Shown here: piece by piece, positions 23,625 to 32,200 of the stretch | Position numbering within the stretch: position 1 is the stretch's first letter | How the letters are laid out: every line of letters begins with the position of its first letter | Assembly: GCF_015207105.1 (NCBI RefSeq) | Contig: NZ_JADEXO010000066.1 | Coordinates: forward strand, 1 to 34,305 | Origin: a cf. Phormidesmis sp. LEGE 11477 | Lineage (GTDB): Bacteria; Cyanobacteriota; Cyanobacteriia; Phormidesmidales; Phormidesmidaceae | Length of the DNA: 34,305 nt | Direction: 5' to 3' | Notes under the pieces: generated by a model | Database searches by the model: none | Seen by the model: the letters and a program-made list of their open reading frames with translations, nothing else | Told to the model about the DNA's origin: nothing | Made by a program: the position numbers and the translations under genes

Positions 23625-24635
23625 ATGCCCCAGCCTCGCATCCTCTCAGGCATTCAAACCACTGGCACTATGCACCTGGGCAACTATCTCGGTGCCATTC
23701 GCAACTGGGTCGAACTCCAGGCTGAATACGACTGCTTTTTATTCATGGCGGACTTGCACGCTATCACCGTTCCCCAAGATCCTAAAACCCTCGCTGAAAA
23801 CACGCTCAGGCTAGCCGCCACCTATATTGCCTGTGGAATCGACCCCGATCAGTCCACCATCTTTGTTCAATCCCAGCTACCAGAGCACAGCGAACTGGCG
23901 TGGCTTTTCAACTGCATCACTCCGATCAACTGGTTGGAGCGGATGATCCAATTCAAGGAGAAAGCTCTCAAGCAAGGAGAAAATGTCAGCGTCGGCTTGA
24001 TGGATTATCCGGTGCTACAGGCAGCCGACATCTTGCTGTATGAACCTGATTTGGTACCTGTCGGCGAGGATCAAAAGCAGCATTTAGAGCTAACTCGTGA
24101 CATTGCTGGCAGACTCAACCATCAGTTTGGCAAAAAGAAAAAGCCAGTGCTCAAGGTGCCAGAGCCGTTGATTCGTGAAACTGGAGCGCGAGTCATGAGC
24201 CTGACTGATGGAACCAAAAAGATGTCTAAATCCGATCCTTCAGATCAAAGCCGCATCGACCTAACCGATACGCCGCAGGCGATTACCAAGAAAATTAAGC
24301 GCGCTAAAACCGATCTGGAGCGGGGCCTAGAGTTTGACAATCCTGAGCGGCCAGAATGCAACAATCTGCTAGGGCTCTATCAGCTGCTTTCAGGCCAGAC
24401 GAAAGCAGCCGTCGCGGCGGAATGCAAAGATATGGGCTGGGGACAGTTCAAGCCGCTGCTGGCCGAAACAACCGTAGAAGCGCTGCGACCCATTCAAGCA
24501 AAGTACACAGAGCTGATGGACGATCGCACGTATTTACTCTCAGTCCTCGCTGATGGCAAGGCTCAGGCTCAGGCGATCGCTACTCCCACCTTAAACAAAG
24601 TCAAGACAGCGATGGGCTTCACGCTATCTGCCTAA
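23625..24635 (+). CDS. trpS: tryptophan--tRNA ligase
   Basis: Class Ic aminoacyl-tRNA synthetase (336 aa, normal bacterial length) that charges tRNA-Trp. The HIGH-like signature is GTMHLGNYLGAI (His17-Asn20 region) and the KMSKS loop is at residues 199-203. The intervening GLMDYPVLQAADILLYEPDL and VPVGEDQKQHLELTRDI segments form the tryptophan-binding pocket in this family. The ATG has no clear Shine-Dalgarno, which is common in cyanobacteria. Single-gene unit; nothing in the sequence suggests attenuation. Confidence 0.96.
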   Translation: MPQPRILSGIQTTGTMHLGNYLGAIRNWVELQAEYDCFLFMADLHAITVPQDPKTLAENTLRLAATYIACGIDPDQSTIFVQSQLPEHSELAWLFNCITPINWLERMIQFKEKALKQGENVSVGLMDYPVLQAADILLYEPDLVPVGEDQKQHLELTRDIAGRLNHQFGKKKKPVLKVPEPLIRETGARVMSLTDGTKKMSKSDPSDQSRIDLTDTPQAITKKIKRAKTDLERGLEFDNPERPECNNLLGLYQLLSGQTKAAVAAECKDMGWGQFKPLLAETTVEALRPIQAKYTELMDDRTYLLSVLADGKAQAQAIATPTLNKVKTAMGFTLSA

Positions 24636-24742
24636 GCACGAAACAGCCTCTGAACTGGCCTGAACATGACCCATTTCAATCGCAGAACATGATCGGCTTT
24701 GATACCTAGGCTCGATAGAATAGCAACTAAGCACACCAAACT

Positions 24743-24776
24743 AAGTCAGTCGTTAAGTCAGTACCCTTAAGTCAGT
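24743..24776. repeat. three AAGTCAGT direct repeats upstream of metF
   Basis: AAGTCAGT occurs at 24743-24750, 24755-24762 and 24769-24776, with 12- and 14-bp spacing; the last two extend to AAGTCAGTACC. The cluster ends 25 bp before the metF ATG. It could be a set of regulator half-sites or a slippage product; no known regulon motif is recognised. Confidence 0.5.
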
Positions 24777-24801
24777 ACCAAGAAGCTGAGCCGCCGAGCC
24801 T

Positions 24802-25752
24802 ATGGATGCAGTATCAAATCGATTTCGTGCGGCCATTAAGTCTAAAAAGTTTATCGTCACGGCTGAAGTGATGCCGCCAAAGGGCGGTAATCCACAGCAC
24901 ATGATAGAGATGGCGAACTGTTTGAAAGACTGGGTACATGCGGTCAATGTCACCGACGGTAGCCGAGCGGTGCTGCGAATGTCTTCTTTGGCTTGTTCTG
25001 TACTGCTGCACCAAGCTGGAATTGAACCTATCTGTCAGATCACTGGACGCGATCGCAATGCCATCGCCCTCCAAGCAGATCTAATGGGCGCTCACGCTCT
25101 GGGTATTCGCAACGTTCTCGCCCTGACCGGCGACCCGCTCAAAGCTGGCGATCATCCCAAAGCCAAACCTGTTCACGAGCTAGACTCTATTCGCCTTTTG
25201 CGTCTGATCCGACAGCTCAACCAGGGCATTGACTACAACGAAAAAGCAATGAACGATGGTGCCCTAGATATCTTTCCAGGCGCAGCCGTCGATCCGCAGT
25301 CAGCTAGCTGGTCGGGGCTGCAAAGCCGATTCGAGAGAAAGCTAACCTCAGGCGCGCGGTTCTTTCAAAGTCAGCTAATCTCTGACTTTGACAAGCTAGA
25401 GAAGTTTATGGATCAAATTGCAGTGGGATGCGATCGCCCTATCCTAGCAGGCGTCTTCCTCCTCAAGTCCGCCAAGAACGCCGCCTTTATTAACCGCTGT
25501 GTCCCCGGCGTCAACATTCCTCAGCACCTGATTGACCGACTAGACACCGCCTCAGATCCGCTGCGCGAAGGCATGAAAATTGCTGCTGAGCAGGTACAAG
25601 CCGCTCGTCAGCTTTGCCAAGGCGTTCACATGATGGCCGTTAGAAGAGAAGACCTAATCCCAGAGATTCTAGAGATGGCAGGCGTAGAGCCGCAGACAAG
25701 ATCTCAGACCTCAGCAGACCTCGCGCCAGCCCTTTCTCCGGCAGATGTTTAG
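24802..25752 (+). CDS. metF: methylenetetrahydrofolate reductase
   Basis: FAD-dependent reductase of the MTHFR family (316 aa), which reduces 5,10-methylene-THF to 5-methyl-THF for methionine synthesis. Recognisable segments are FIVTAEVMPPKGG (catalytic Glu22), AVNVTDGSRAVLRMSSLA, the flavin/folate-contacting ICQITGRDRNAIALQADLMG, NVLALTGDP and FFQSQLISDFDKLEKFM. The last approx. 20 residues are Ser/Ala/Pro-rich and look dispensable. It belongs to the shorter divergent type found in many cyanobacteria, so annotation as MetF is firm for the family but direct activity is inferred. Its stop faces the PIN toxin gene across 84 bp. Confidence 0.88.
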   Translation: MDAVSNRFRAAIKSKKFIVTAEVMPPKGGNPQHMIEMANCLKDWVHAVNVTDGSRAVLRMSSLACSVLLHQAGIEPICQITGRDRNAIALQADLMGAHALGIRNVLALTGDPLKAGDHPKAKPVHELDSIRLLRLIRQLNQGIDYNEKAMNDGALDIFPGAAVDPQSASWSGLQSRFERKLTSGARFFQSQLISDFDKLEKFMDQIAVGCDRPILAGVFLLKSAKNAAFINRCVPGVNIPQHLIDRLDTASDPLREGMKIAAEQVQAARQLCQGVHMMAVRREDLIPEILEMAGVEPQTRSQTSADLAPALSPADV

Positions 25753-25817
25753 CGAAGTAGGCGCATTCTTTGAAAGCTAACAGTGGCAGCAACCTTTGAA
25801 TCTGTTGATGTGTATCT

Positions 25818-25844
25818 CTGTCACCGCAAAGCGGTGCTAGACAG
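25818..25844. terminator. hairpin between convergent metF and PIN toxin genes
   Basis: CACCGC-AAA-GCGGTG (25822-25836) forms a strong 6-bp stem with a three-base loop. It is extended by CTGT before and ACAG after it, with a bulge. It sits exactly where two convergent genes end, so a bidirectional transcription end is plausible. There is no T-run on either side, so it is not a classical intrinsic terminator. Confidence 0.4.
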
Positions 25845-26241
25845 GTGGTGGTAACAACCTAACGAAGCCCTCTTGCTCAAAATGACGGTCAGTTGTCAGC
25901 GCATTGCTCATTCCGTACTGGCGCATCAAAACAAAGCTGACCGCATCGCACAAAGAATACGTTTTGTCCTTCCGAGCCGCCAAAAGTTCCATAGCTTTTT
26001 GGTTTAGTTGTTGATTGACCCATATCATCTCAACATCTGGATTCTCAACCAAATCCGTGATAAATGCTAATACCTGAGGTCTAGGAAAACGACGAACCAG
26101 CGAAAGAGCAACCAGTTCGGCTAGGACATAGCTTTGTGTCAATAGCTCATCGCTAGCATCATGGATTAACTGAACTGCTTGATCGTGCTGTAGCTCATTC
26201 CGGTGGAGATAGCATAATAAACCTGATGTATCTAGAAGCAC
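25837..26241 (-). CDS. PIN-domain toxin (VapC-like ribonuclease)
   Basis: PIN-fold RNase, toxin of a type II toxin-antitoxin pair (134 aa). The acidic metal-binding residues are in place: Asp4 (LLDTSGL), Glu42 (LAELVALS), Asp99 (SLCDAVSF) and Asp118 (TTDRHF). The start appears to be GTG at 26239-26241; no upstream in-frame ATG exists before a stop. It lies 15 bp after the antitoxin gene on the same strand, the usual antitoxin-toxin order. It would cleave RNA when freed from the antitoxin. Targets are unknown. Confidence 0.88.
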   Translation of the reverse strand: MLLDTSGLLCYLHRNELQHDQAVQLIHDASDELLTQSYVLAELVALSLVRRFPRPQVLAFITDLVENPDVEMIWVNQQLNQKAMELLAARKDKTYSLCDAVSFVLMRQYGMSNALTTDRHFEQEGFVRLLPPPV

Positions 26242-26256
26242 AGCTAAAACTGACCC

Positions 26257-26553
26257 TTAGTAATCATCTGCGTAGGCTTTGGCAAGGTCAGCATCAATCT
26301 GATCATTATCTGTGTCGGTGGCATACCCCAAACTAACCGCGCCAGCATGACTTCTAAATTTGCTTCGCGCTTGTACCTGCAGCTCTGGTGAAAGCGAAGT
26401 ATTATCCACAGCTTCACTCTGATTGCTAATTCTACTTTGCCTGCTAAGGAGTGACAAAATCCATTCCGCTGTAGAGACACCTACGGCACTGGACTGGCGC
26501 TGCAGATCCGCATAGACTTCATCGCTAATTTCCAGAGTTAACTGCTGACTCAT
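26257..26553 (-). CDS. antitoxin of the PIN-toxin pair (ribbon-helix-helix-like)
   Basis: Protein of 98 aa directly upstream of the PIN toxin gene. The N-terminus LTLEISDEVYADLQRQSSAV, followed by VSTAEWILSLLSRQ, has the strand-helix-helix pattern of MetJ/Arc-type DNA-binding antitoxins. The C-terminal half is acidic and flexible (DTDNDQIDADLAKAYADDY), as expected for the toxin-wrapping tail. It should repress its own promoter as a complex with the toxin. No clear operator is visible upstream in 26554-26600. Confidence 0.8.
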   Translation of the reverse strand: MSQQLTLEISDEVYADLQRQSSAVGVSTAEWILSLLSRQSRISNQSEAVDNTSLSPELQVQARSKFRSHAGAVSLGYATDTDNDQIDADLAKAYADDY

Positions 26554-26640
26554 ACGATTAGGTAATCTAGACTTTAGTGTTGTAGATTATAGCCTGCGTT
26601 TCTAAGGATCGAAAATTTAATAAGATGCACATTTTCTGCC

Positions 26641-26720
26641 GCCCTCACCCCAACCCTCTCCCTGGGGGAGAGGGAGCTTGAAGTCCTTCTTCCCCAGGGA
26701 GAAGGATTTAGGATGAGGGC
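26641..26720. repeat. 80-bp compound palindrome (REP/MITE-like dispersed repeat)
   Basis: Outer arms GCCCTCA and TGAGGGC (26641-26647, 26714-26720) enclose two further hairpins: CTCTCCC-TGG-GGGAGAG and CCTTCTTCCC-C-AGGGAGAAGG. This CCCTCACCCCAACCCTCTCCC type of element is widely dispersed in bacterial genomes and may be mobilised by transposase-like proteins or act as a transcription end. A diverged coding relative is suspected at 10108-10152. Confidence 0.75.
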
Positions 26721-27104
26721 CTGCGGTAAGACTTGAAATCAGACAGTTTATCAAATTCTCGTTTCTAAGTGTCTACCAAAGCATTCGATATGCTCGTTCA
26801 CGGTATTTTGCCCGACTTTGATGTCCCAGCTATTAGCGTCGAAGTGCTTTAAAGTCCTCTAGCTGTTACTAATTTCTCTTCTTCAGCAGTAGCTACTGCT
26901 TCAATTGAATCACTTCTGAATTACTTCCCCCTTAGACCATCCCGGAGAATGCCGTCTTGCTGGCGAGACTGAAGGCGGTGGCACCGGACTGGCTAATAAG
27001 ACATGGGTTTTCTGTCTTTAGAAGTTTGTGAATAGCTATTGCATAAGATAGTGTGCTTTTTGAGATATTTTTACTCTGAAGTCTATTTCAAAACATCTAA
27101 ACTC
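26721..27104. other. gene-free gap with possible decayed coding fragments
   Basis: About 380 bp between the palindrome and glk hold no convincing gene. A 27-codon reading (26769-26852, GTG start) gives FDMLVHGILPDFDVPAISVE and stops at TAA; the same frame then stays open for about 40 more codons. In another frame GECRLAGETEGGGTGLANKT appears near 26945-27000. These look like pieces of one or more decayed genes, but I could not identify a parent. Confidence 0.35.
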
Positions 27105-28235
27105 ATGGCCCAACTGCTAGCTGGAGACATCGGCGGGACTAAGACTATTCTGCGACTGGCGCAGGCGAATGATGAGGATATTCAGCACCATGCAACGCAT
27201 GAACTAGCTATCGAAACTCTCTACGAAGAGCGCTATCCTAGCCAGGAATATTCTGAGTTTGTGCCGATGGTTAAAGAGTTTCTGGCGGCGGCGGCGCAGA
27301 AGGTGCCGATTGTGAAACCTGACGCGGCTTGTTTTGCGATCGCAGGCCCAATCGTAGACAACACCTGCCAGCTCACTAACCTATCTTGGTTTTTACGCAG
27401 CGAATTTCTCAGCGGCGCGCTCGATATCAAAAGCGTTCAACTGATCAATGACTTTGAAGCGATTGGCTATGGCGTACTGGGTTTGCAGCCCGAAGATATC
27501 TATGAGCTGCAGGCCGGAGAACCTTCTGAGGCTGCGCCGAAGGCGGTGCTAGGAGCGGGTACGGGCCTGGGTCAAGGCTTTTTGCTGCCCTCTAACGGTG
27601 AGTATGTGGTGTTTCCATCTGAGGGGGGGCATGTCGATTTTGCGCCGCAGTCAGAGCTAGAGTTTCAGCTGCGTAAGTATCTTTTGGAAAAGCATGAGAT
27701 CTCGCGCGTGTCAGAAGAGCGGGTGGTCTCTGGTATGGGGATCATTTCGATCTATCAGTTTTTGCGCGATCGCCAATATGCCAACGAATCTAATGAGATT
27801 GGCCAGGCGATGGATGCTTGGGAAAGAGGCGCTGGGCAGCGGAGCAGGCTAACTGATCCAGCCTCGATTATTTCTAAAGCAGCAACTGAGAAGACAGATT
27901 TGCTTGCTCAAAAGACAATGGAGATTTTCATCCGGGCCTATGGTTCAGAGGCTGGCAATATCTCTCTTAAATTTCTACCTAGAGGTGGACTCTACATTGC
28001 CGGGGGTGTCACGGCGAAAAACCTAGATTTGATCAAGAGCGGCGAATTTATGTATGCCTTTGCTAGCAAGGGCCGGGTCAGCCATCTGCTCGATAAGATT
28101 CCAGTAAGGGTGGTGCTAAACCAGTCAGTAGGGCTAATTGGCGCGGTGCTAAAAGCCTCTCGCAACTTCAAGCAGCATCTCTGGGAGAGCGGCTATGAAT
28201 TTGCCCAAACGGCTTCTAAGGCTGATCACGTTTAG
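27105..28235 (+). CDS. glk: glucokinase
   Basis: ATP-dependent glucokinase of the bacterial Glk (non-ROK) family, 376 aa from the ATG at 27105, which phosphorylates glucose to glucose 6-phosphate. Evidence: the phosphate-1 motif LLAGDIGGTKT (residues 4-14), FAIAGPIVDNTCQLTNLSW, the substrate-binding LINDFEAIGYG with catalytic Asp, LGAGTGLGQGFLL and SEGGHVDFAP. A TTG at 27039 would add 22 residues that do not fit the family. A possible small ORF begins inside its 3' end. Members in cyanobacteria support use of glucose from glycogen or the medium. Confidence 0.94.
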   Translation: MAQLLAGDIGGTKTILRLAQANDEDIQHHATHELAIETLYEERYPSQEYSEFVPMVKEFLAAAAQKVPIVKPDAACFAIAGPIVDNTCQLTNLSWFLRSEFLSGALDIKSVQLINDFEAIGYGVLGLQPEDIYELQAGEPSEAAPKAVLGAGTGLGQGFLLPSNGEYVVFPSEGGHVDFAPQSELEFQLRKYLLEKHEISRVSEERVVSGMGIISIYQFLRDRQYANESNEIGQAMDAWERGAGQRSRLTDPASIISKAATEKTDLLAQKTMEIFIRAYGSEAGNISLKFLPRGGLYIAGGVTAKNLDLIKSGEFMYAFASKGRVSHLLDKIPVRVVLNQSVGLIGAVLKASRNFKQHLWESGYEFAQTASKADHV

Positions 28236-28302
28236 TCGCTATTGCATGGGCCTAGTGGCTGCGATCGCCTCTGCCGCATTTATGTCTGGTCTGCTTTTGT
28301 AG
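28195..28302 (+). CDS. possible 35-aa membrane peptide overlapping the end of glk
   Basis: ATG at 28195 in a different frame from glk, preceded at 7 nt by GGAG (28184-28187), a good Shine-Dalgarno for this genome. The peptide starts with a basic segment (MNLPKRLLRLITFSRYC) and ends in a hydrophobic helix (MGLVAAIASAAFMSGLLL), the shape of a small single-pass membrane protein. The first 41 bases overlap glk, so translation could be coupled. It contains a HIP1 octamer. Family unknown; it may be chance. Confidence 0.35.
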   Translation: MNLPKRLLRLITFSRYCMGLVAAIASAAFMSGLLL

Positions 28303-28350
28303 ATAAATTCGGTATCATCATCGAGTTGATAACTATATACGACAGCGTTC

Positions 28351-29121
28351 ATGGCCGGACATAGTAAATGGGCGAATATCAAGCGTCAAAAGGCGCGGGT
28401 AGATGCGGTGAAGGGGAAAGTCTTTGCGAAGCTTTCTAGAGAGATCATCGTGGCCGCGAGACTAGGCGGCGGCGATCCTGACGGTAATTTTCAGCTGCGA
28501 ACGGCGATTGATAAGGCGAAGGCGGCTAGCTTTCCAAAGGAGAATATTGATCGTGCGATCGCCAAGGGATGTGGCACCTCGGACGGGGCGGATGCTTTTG
28601 AATCGGTGCGCTATGAAGGCTATGGGCCGGGCGGTGTGGCGGTGCTGATAGAGGCGCTGACAGATAACCGCAACCGGGCTGCTGCCGATCTGCGAAGCGC
28701 CTTTGGTAAAAATGGCGGGAACTTGGGTGAGACTGGCTGCGTGGGCTGGATGTTTAACCAGAAAGGGGTGGTGACGCTGTTAGGAGAGATTGAGGAAGAG
28801 GCGCTGTTAGAAGATGCTTTGGAAGCGGCGGCTCAGTCTTATGAGATGGTGGAGGATGTGGAAGCGGGCCAGCCAGGGGTAGAAGTTTTTTGCGAGGTCG
28901 CTGACTTGGAGGCAGTTAGCAGCGCCCTAAAAGAGAAAGACTACACAGTGCATGAAGTCGATATGCGCTGGATTCCGTCTAATACGGTGCAGATAGAAGA
29001 GCCTGACGTTGCGCTGTCTTTGATTAAGATGATGGACGCGCTAGAAGAATCTGACGATGTGCAGTCTGTTACTGCCAATTTTGATATGTCTGAGGCGGTG
29101 ATGGCGGAGGTGATGCAATAG
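28351..29121 (+). CDS. YebC/PmpR-family protein
   Basis: Protein of 256 aa of the YebC/TACO1 family. The N-terminal block MAGHSKWANIKRQKARVDAV and the following LSREIIVAARLGGGDPDGN, with KAKAASFPKENIDRAIAKG, are diagnostic. The central VRYEGYGPGGVAVLIEALTDN and the C-terminal WIPSNTV complete the three domains. Members were first described as transcription regulators; recent work shows the family acts in translation, relieving ribosome stalling at proline-rich stretches. No operon partner is seen; glk is 115 bp upstream and the STAND NTPase 129 bp downstream. Confidence 0.95.
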   Translation: MAGHSKWANIKRQKARVDAVKGKVFAKLSREIIVAARLGGGDPDGNFQLRTAIDKAKAASFPKENIDRAIAKGCGTSDGADAFESVRYEGYGPGGVAVLIEALTDNRNRAAADLRSAFGKNGGNLGETGCVGWMFNQKGVVTLLGEIEEEALLEDALEAAAQSYEMVEDVEAGQPGVEVFCEVADLEAVSSALKEKDYTVHEVDMRWIPSNTVQIEEPDVALSLIKMMDALEESDDVQSVTANFDMSEAVMAEVMQ

Positions 29122-29212
29122 TTAATCGGCACCAGCGATCAGCCCAAACTGCAAATTAAATTTGCTGGGCAGATAAGCAATGAGAACAGGGTAACCGAAT
29201 TTTTAAAGAAGC

Positions 29213-29218
29213 TATACT
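29213..29218 (+). promoter_or_regulatory. possible -10 box (TATACT) upstream of the NTPase gene
   Basis: TATACT lies 32 bp before the ATG of the STAND NTPase in an AT-rich stretch. No convincing -35 hexamer is present at the usual distance. Weak evidence for an own promoter separate from the YebC-family gene. Confidence 0.25.
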
Positions 29219-29250
29219 AGAGCGCGGATTCTAGCCTCATAACTACTGAA

Positions 29251-32200
29251 ATGTCAAAACAGGTATACGAATGGAAACGGTTTTGGTGTCCTCGATCAGG
29301 CAGCATCAATCTAGCAGATGGCGGTTTCCTATGCGATCCAGATGCAGAATGGGGTAAGGCGTATAATCCAGATTTGGTGAGCTCAGAGGCGATTGCTGAT
29401 GTTTCATGCTTGGTTTTATTAGGGGAACCAGGTATCGGTAAGTCCCAAGAGCTGGATAACCTTAAAACCTTTACAGAAAAGAAATTTTGCGCTTCTAGCC
29501 GACCCTTAGTACTGAATCTCCGATCTTGCGCCGATCTGAAAAGGGATCTATTCAGACATGAAACCTTTATTGATTGGTTAAAGGGTAGCTATCACCTATA
29601 TTTGTTTCTAGATAGCCTTGACGAGGGACTTTTGAGCGTCCCAACTTTGACGACAGGTTTAATCGATGAGCTGAAGCAGCCGAAATATCGGAATCGCATC
29701 AATCACCTTCATCTACGGTTAGCATGTCGAACATCTGTATTCCCAGCAATTTTAGAGAAGGCGCTAAAGGATCTCTGGAAAGAAGCTAGCTTTGCGATTT
29801 ACGAACTAGCCCCGCTTCGTCGTATAGATGTTATCGAAGCAGCGAAGACCGAAGGTTCTTCTTCTGATGATTTTCTTCAGGAAATGGATCAGAAGGATCT
29901 TGTACCGCTGGCGATTAAACCAATTACTCTAAAGTTTTTGCTGAATACATACCGTCGCCATAACGGGCAATTTCCTCCAGAGCAGAAAAGTCATGAGATT
30001 TATCTTGAGGGCTGTAAGCTTCTCTGTGAGGAGATGAATGAAGGTCGTCATGCTTCAGGCCACACAGGCAATTTCGATAGTGATAGGCGTCTAATCGTGG
30101 CGGCTCGAATCGCCGCTGTCACAATCTTTGCCAACCGATTTTCTGTGTGGACTGGTGTCGATCAAGGAGAGGTGCCCGCTGAAGATGTCCTTCTTCAAAA
30201 GTTATGTTTCAGTTCTGAAGAAGCAAATGGAAGGGGATTTGAGATTGACAAGGAAGTCATTAAAGAAGTTTTAGATACTGGTTTGTTCTCGTCGCGTGGA
30301 TTACATCGAATGGGATGGGCACACCAAACTTATGCTGAATTTTTAGCTGCTTGGTATTTGGCACAGCACGAAATACCTTTAGAGCAGATAAGGCGATTGA
30401 TTTTTTCATCTGCAGATCCAGGCCGTAAGCTAATCCCTCAACTTCACGAAACGGCTGCATGGCTGGCTAGCATGAGATTAGATGTTCTCCAAGAGATTAT
30501 CAAAACTGATCCAGATATTCTTTTACAAGCTGATGTGCTAACTGATACAGAGATTAGAGCGTCAATTGTCGAAAATTTACTAGCTCAGTATGAAGAAGGA
30601 AAACTATTTGATAGGAATAGAAATAACTACCGTCACTATGCAAAGCTCAAGCATCCTGGATTAGTTGAACAATTACATCCTTATATCTGTGATTCCAGCA
30701 AGCAACTTGATGCACGAGAGCTGGCGATCGATATTGCTGAAATCTGCCAAGTCTCTGAGCTTCAGGATGGGTTGGCAGAACTCGCTCTCGACTCATCACA
30801 ATCTATTTATTTGAGGGTGAGCGCAGCCAAAGCAATTTGTTCATTTGGTGATGTAACTACACAATTGAAGCTAAAGCCTCTGGCAATTGAACAACTACCA
30901 GAAGATGAAGACGATCAGCTCAAAGGATATGCGCTTCAATCACTTTGGCCAAATCATTTATCGGTAGGGGAATTGTTTCAAAATCTGACTCCACCTAAGA
31001 AGAGAAACTATATTGGTAAATATCAATGGTTTATTAACCATAAGTTGGTTCCGCAACTTCATTCGAGACATTTGGTGGTTGCTCTTGATTGGCTTAAAGA
31101 GCAAGGGCTACGATGTCTTGGACACTCATTTGAGGGACTCGGGGATGCCCTTCTCTTCAAAGCATGGGAAAATTTCGATTTGCCCGGAGTAGCAGAACGG
31201 TTTACTCAAGTAGCTCTAGTCCAGTGGAAAGAGTATCAGAGAATTATTACTTATGACAGTAGGCTACAACAACAATTTTCCTCGTCGCTTTTGTACGATA
31301 GTAAAAAACGGCATACCCTAGTCGAGAAAGCTGTTTTAACTATCTCAGTAACAGAGCAAGATCCGTTCTTTTTATTAAGTTCCTTAACTGAAAATATCTT
31401 ATTTCCAGAAGATATTTTTTGGATGCTGAGGCAACTTAAAACTTCCAATTGTGGAAAGGTTCAGAAAACTTGGGCACAACTGATTCAGTGGAGCTTCAAT
31501 CGTCAGGATGCAAGGCAAATATCCGTAGTTGTTGCAGCTACTCAGACTAACAGTATTATGCAAGAAATCTTTTCACCCTACTTTTCGCCTATTGAACTAA
31601 ATTCAACTCAAGCTGACGAATTGAGAGCTGACCACCTCAGAGGACAAGAGATACGAAAGCATAGAGAAAATCCTCCCTTGCTAGATCCACCGCCTATGGA
31701 ACGAGTCCTTCAATGTCTAGAAAAGTTAGAGTCTGGAGATTTGTCTGCATGGTGGCGGCTTAATATGGAAATGACTTTGAAGCCTGAGAATCGTGTTGAT
31801 GACAATGAAAATGAATTAGATCTAACTCAGCTTCCGGGATGGCAGGAGGCAGACGAAACTACTCGCAGAAGAATCATTGAAGGCGCAAAGAAGTATGTTC
31901 AGCAACAAGATGATGTAGATTATGACTGGGTAAGGACACCTACTCTCAATCGATCTGGACTAGCAGGCTGTAGAGCTTTTTTACTGCTTCTAGAGAAAAG
32001 CCCAGATTTCTTAAAAAATCTGTCATCTGAAATATGGAAAAGATGGACACCTGTTATTGTCGCCGCTCCAAGTAGTGATCAGCGTAAGGATTACTACTTG
32101 GGATTAGTTAGGTACGCTTATCTGAATGCTCCTGAAGAATTCATCAAGGCCCTGATAGCACTGATTAATAAGGAGAACCAGGAGCATGACTACCTGTCTG

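Noticed and set aside
27039-27104. Longer glk start at TTG 27039
   Set aside because: The added 22 residues are hydrophobic/aromatic and do not belong to the Glk family; the ATG at 27105 directly precedes the DIGGTKT motif at the normal distance.
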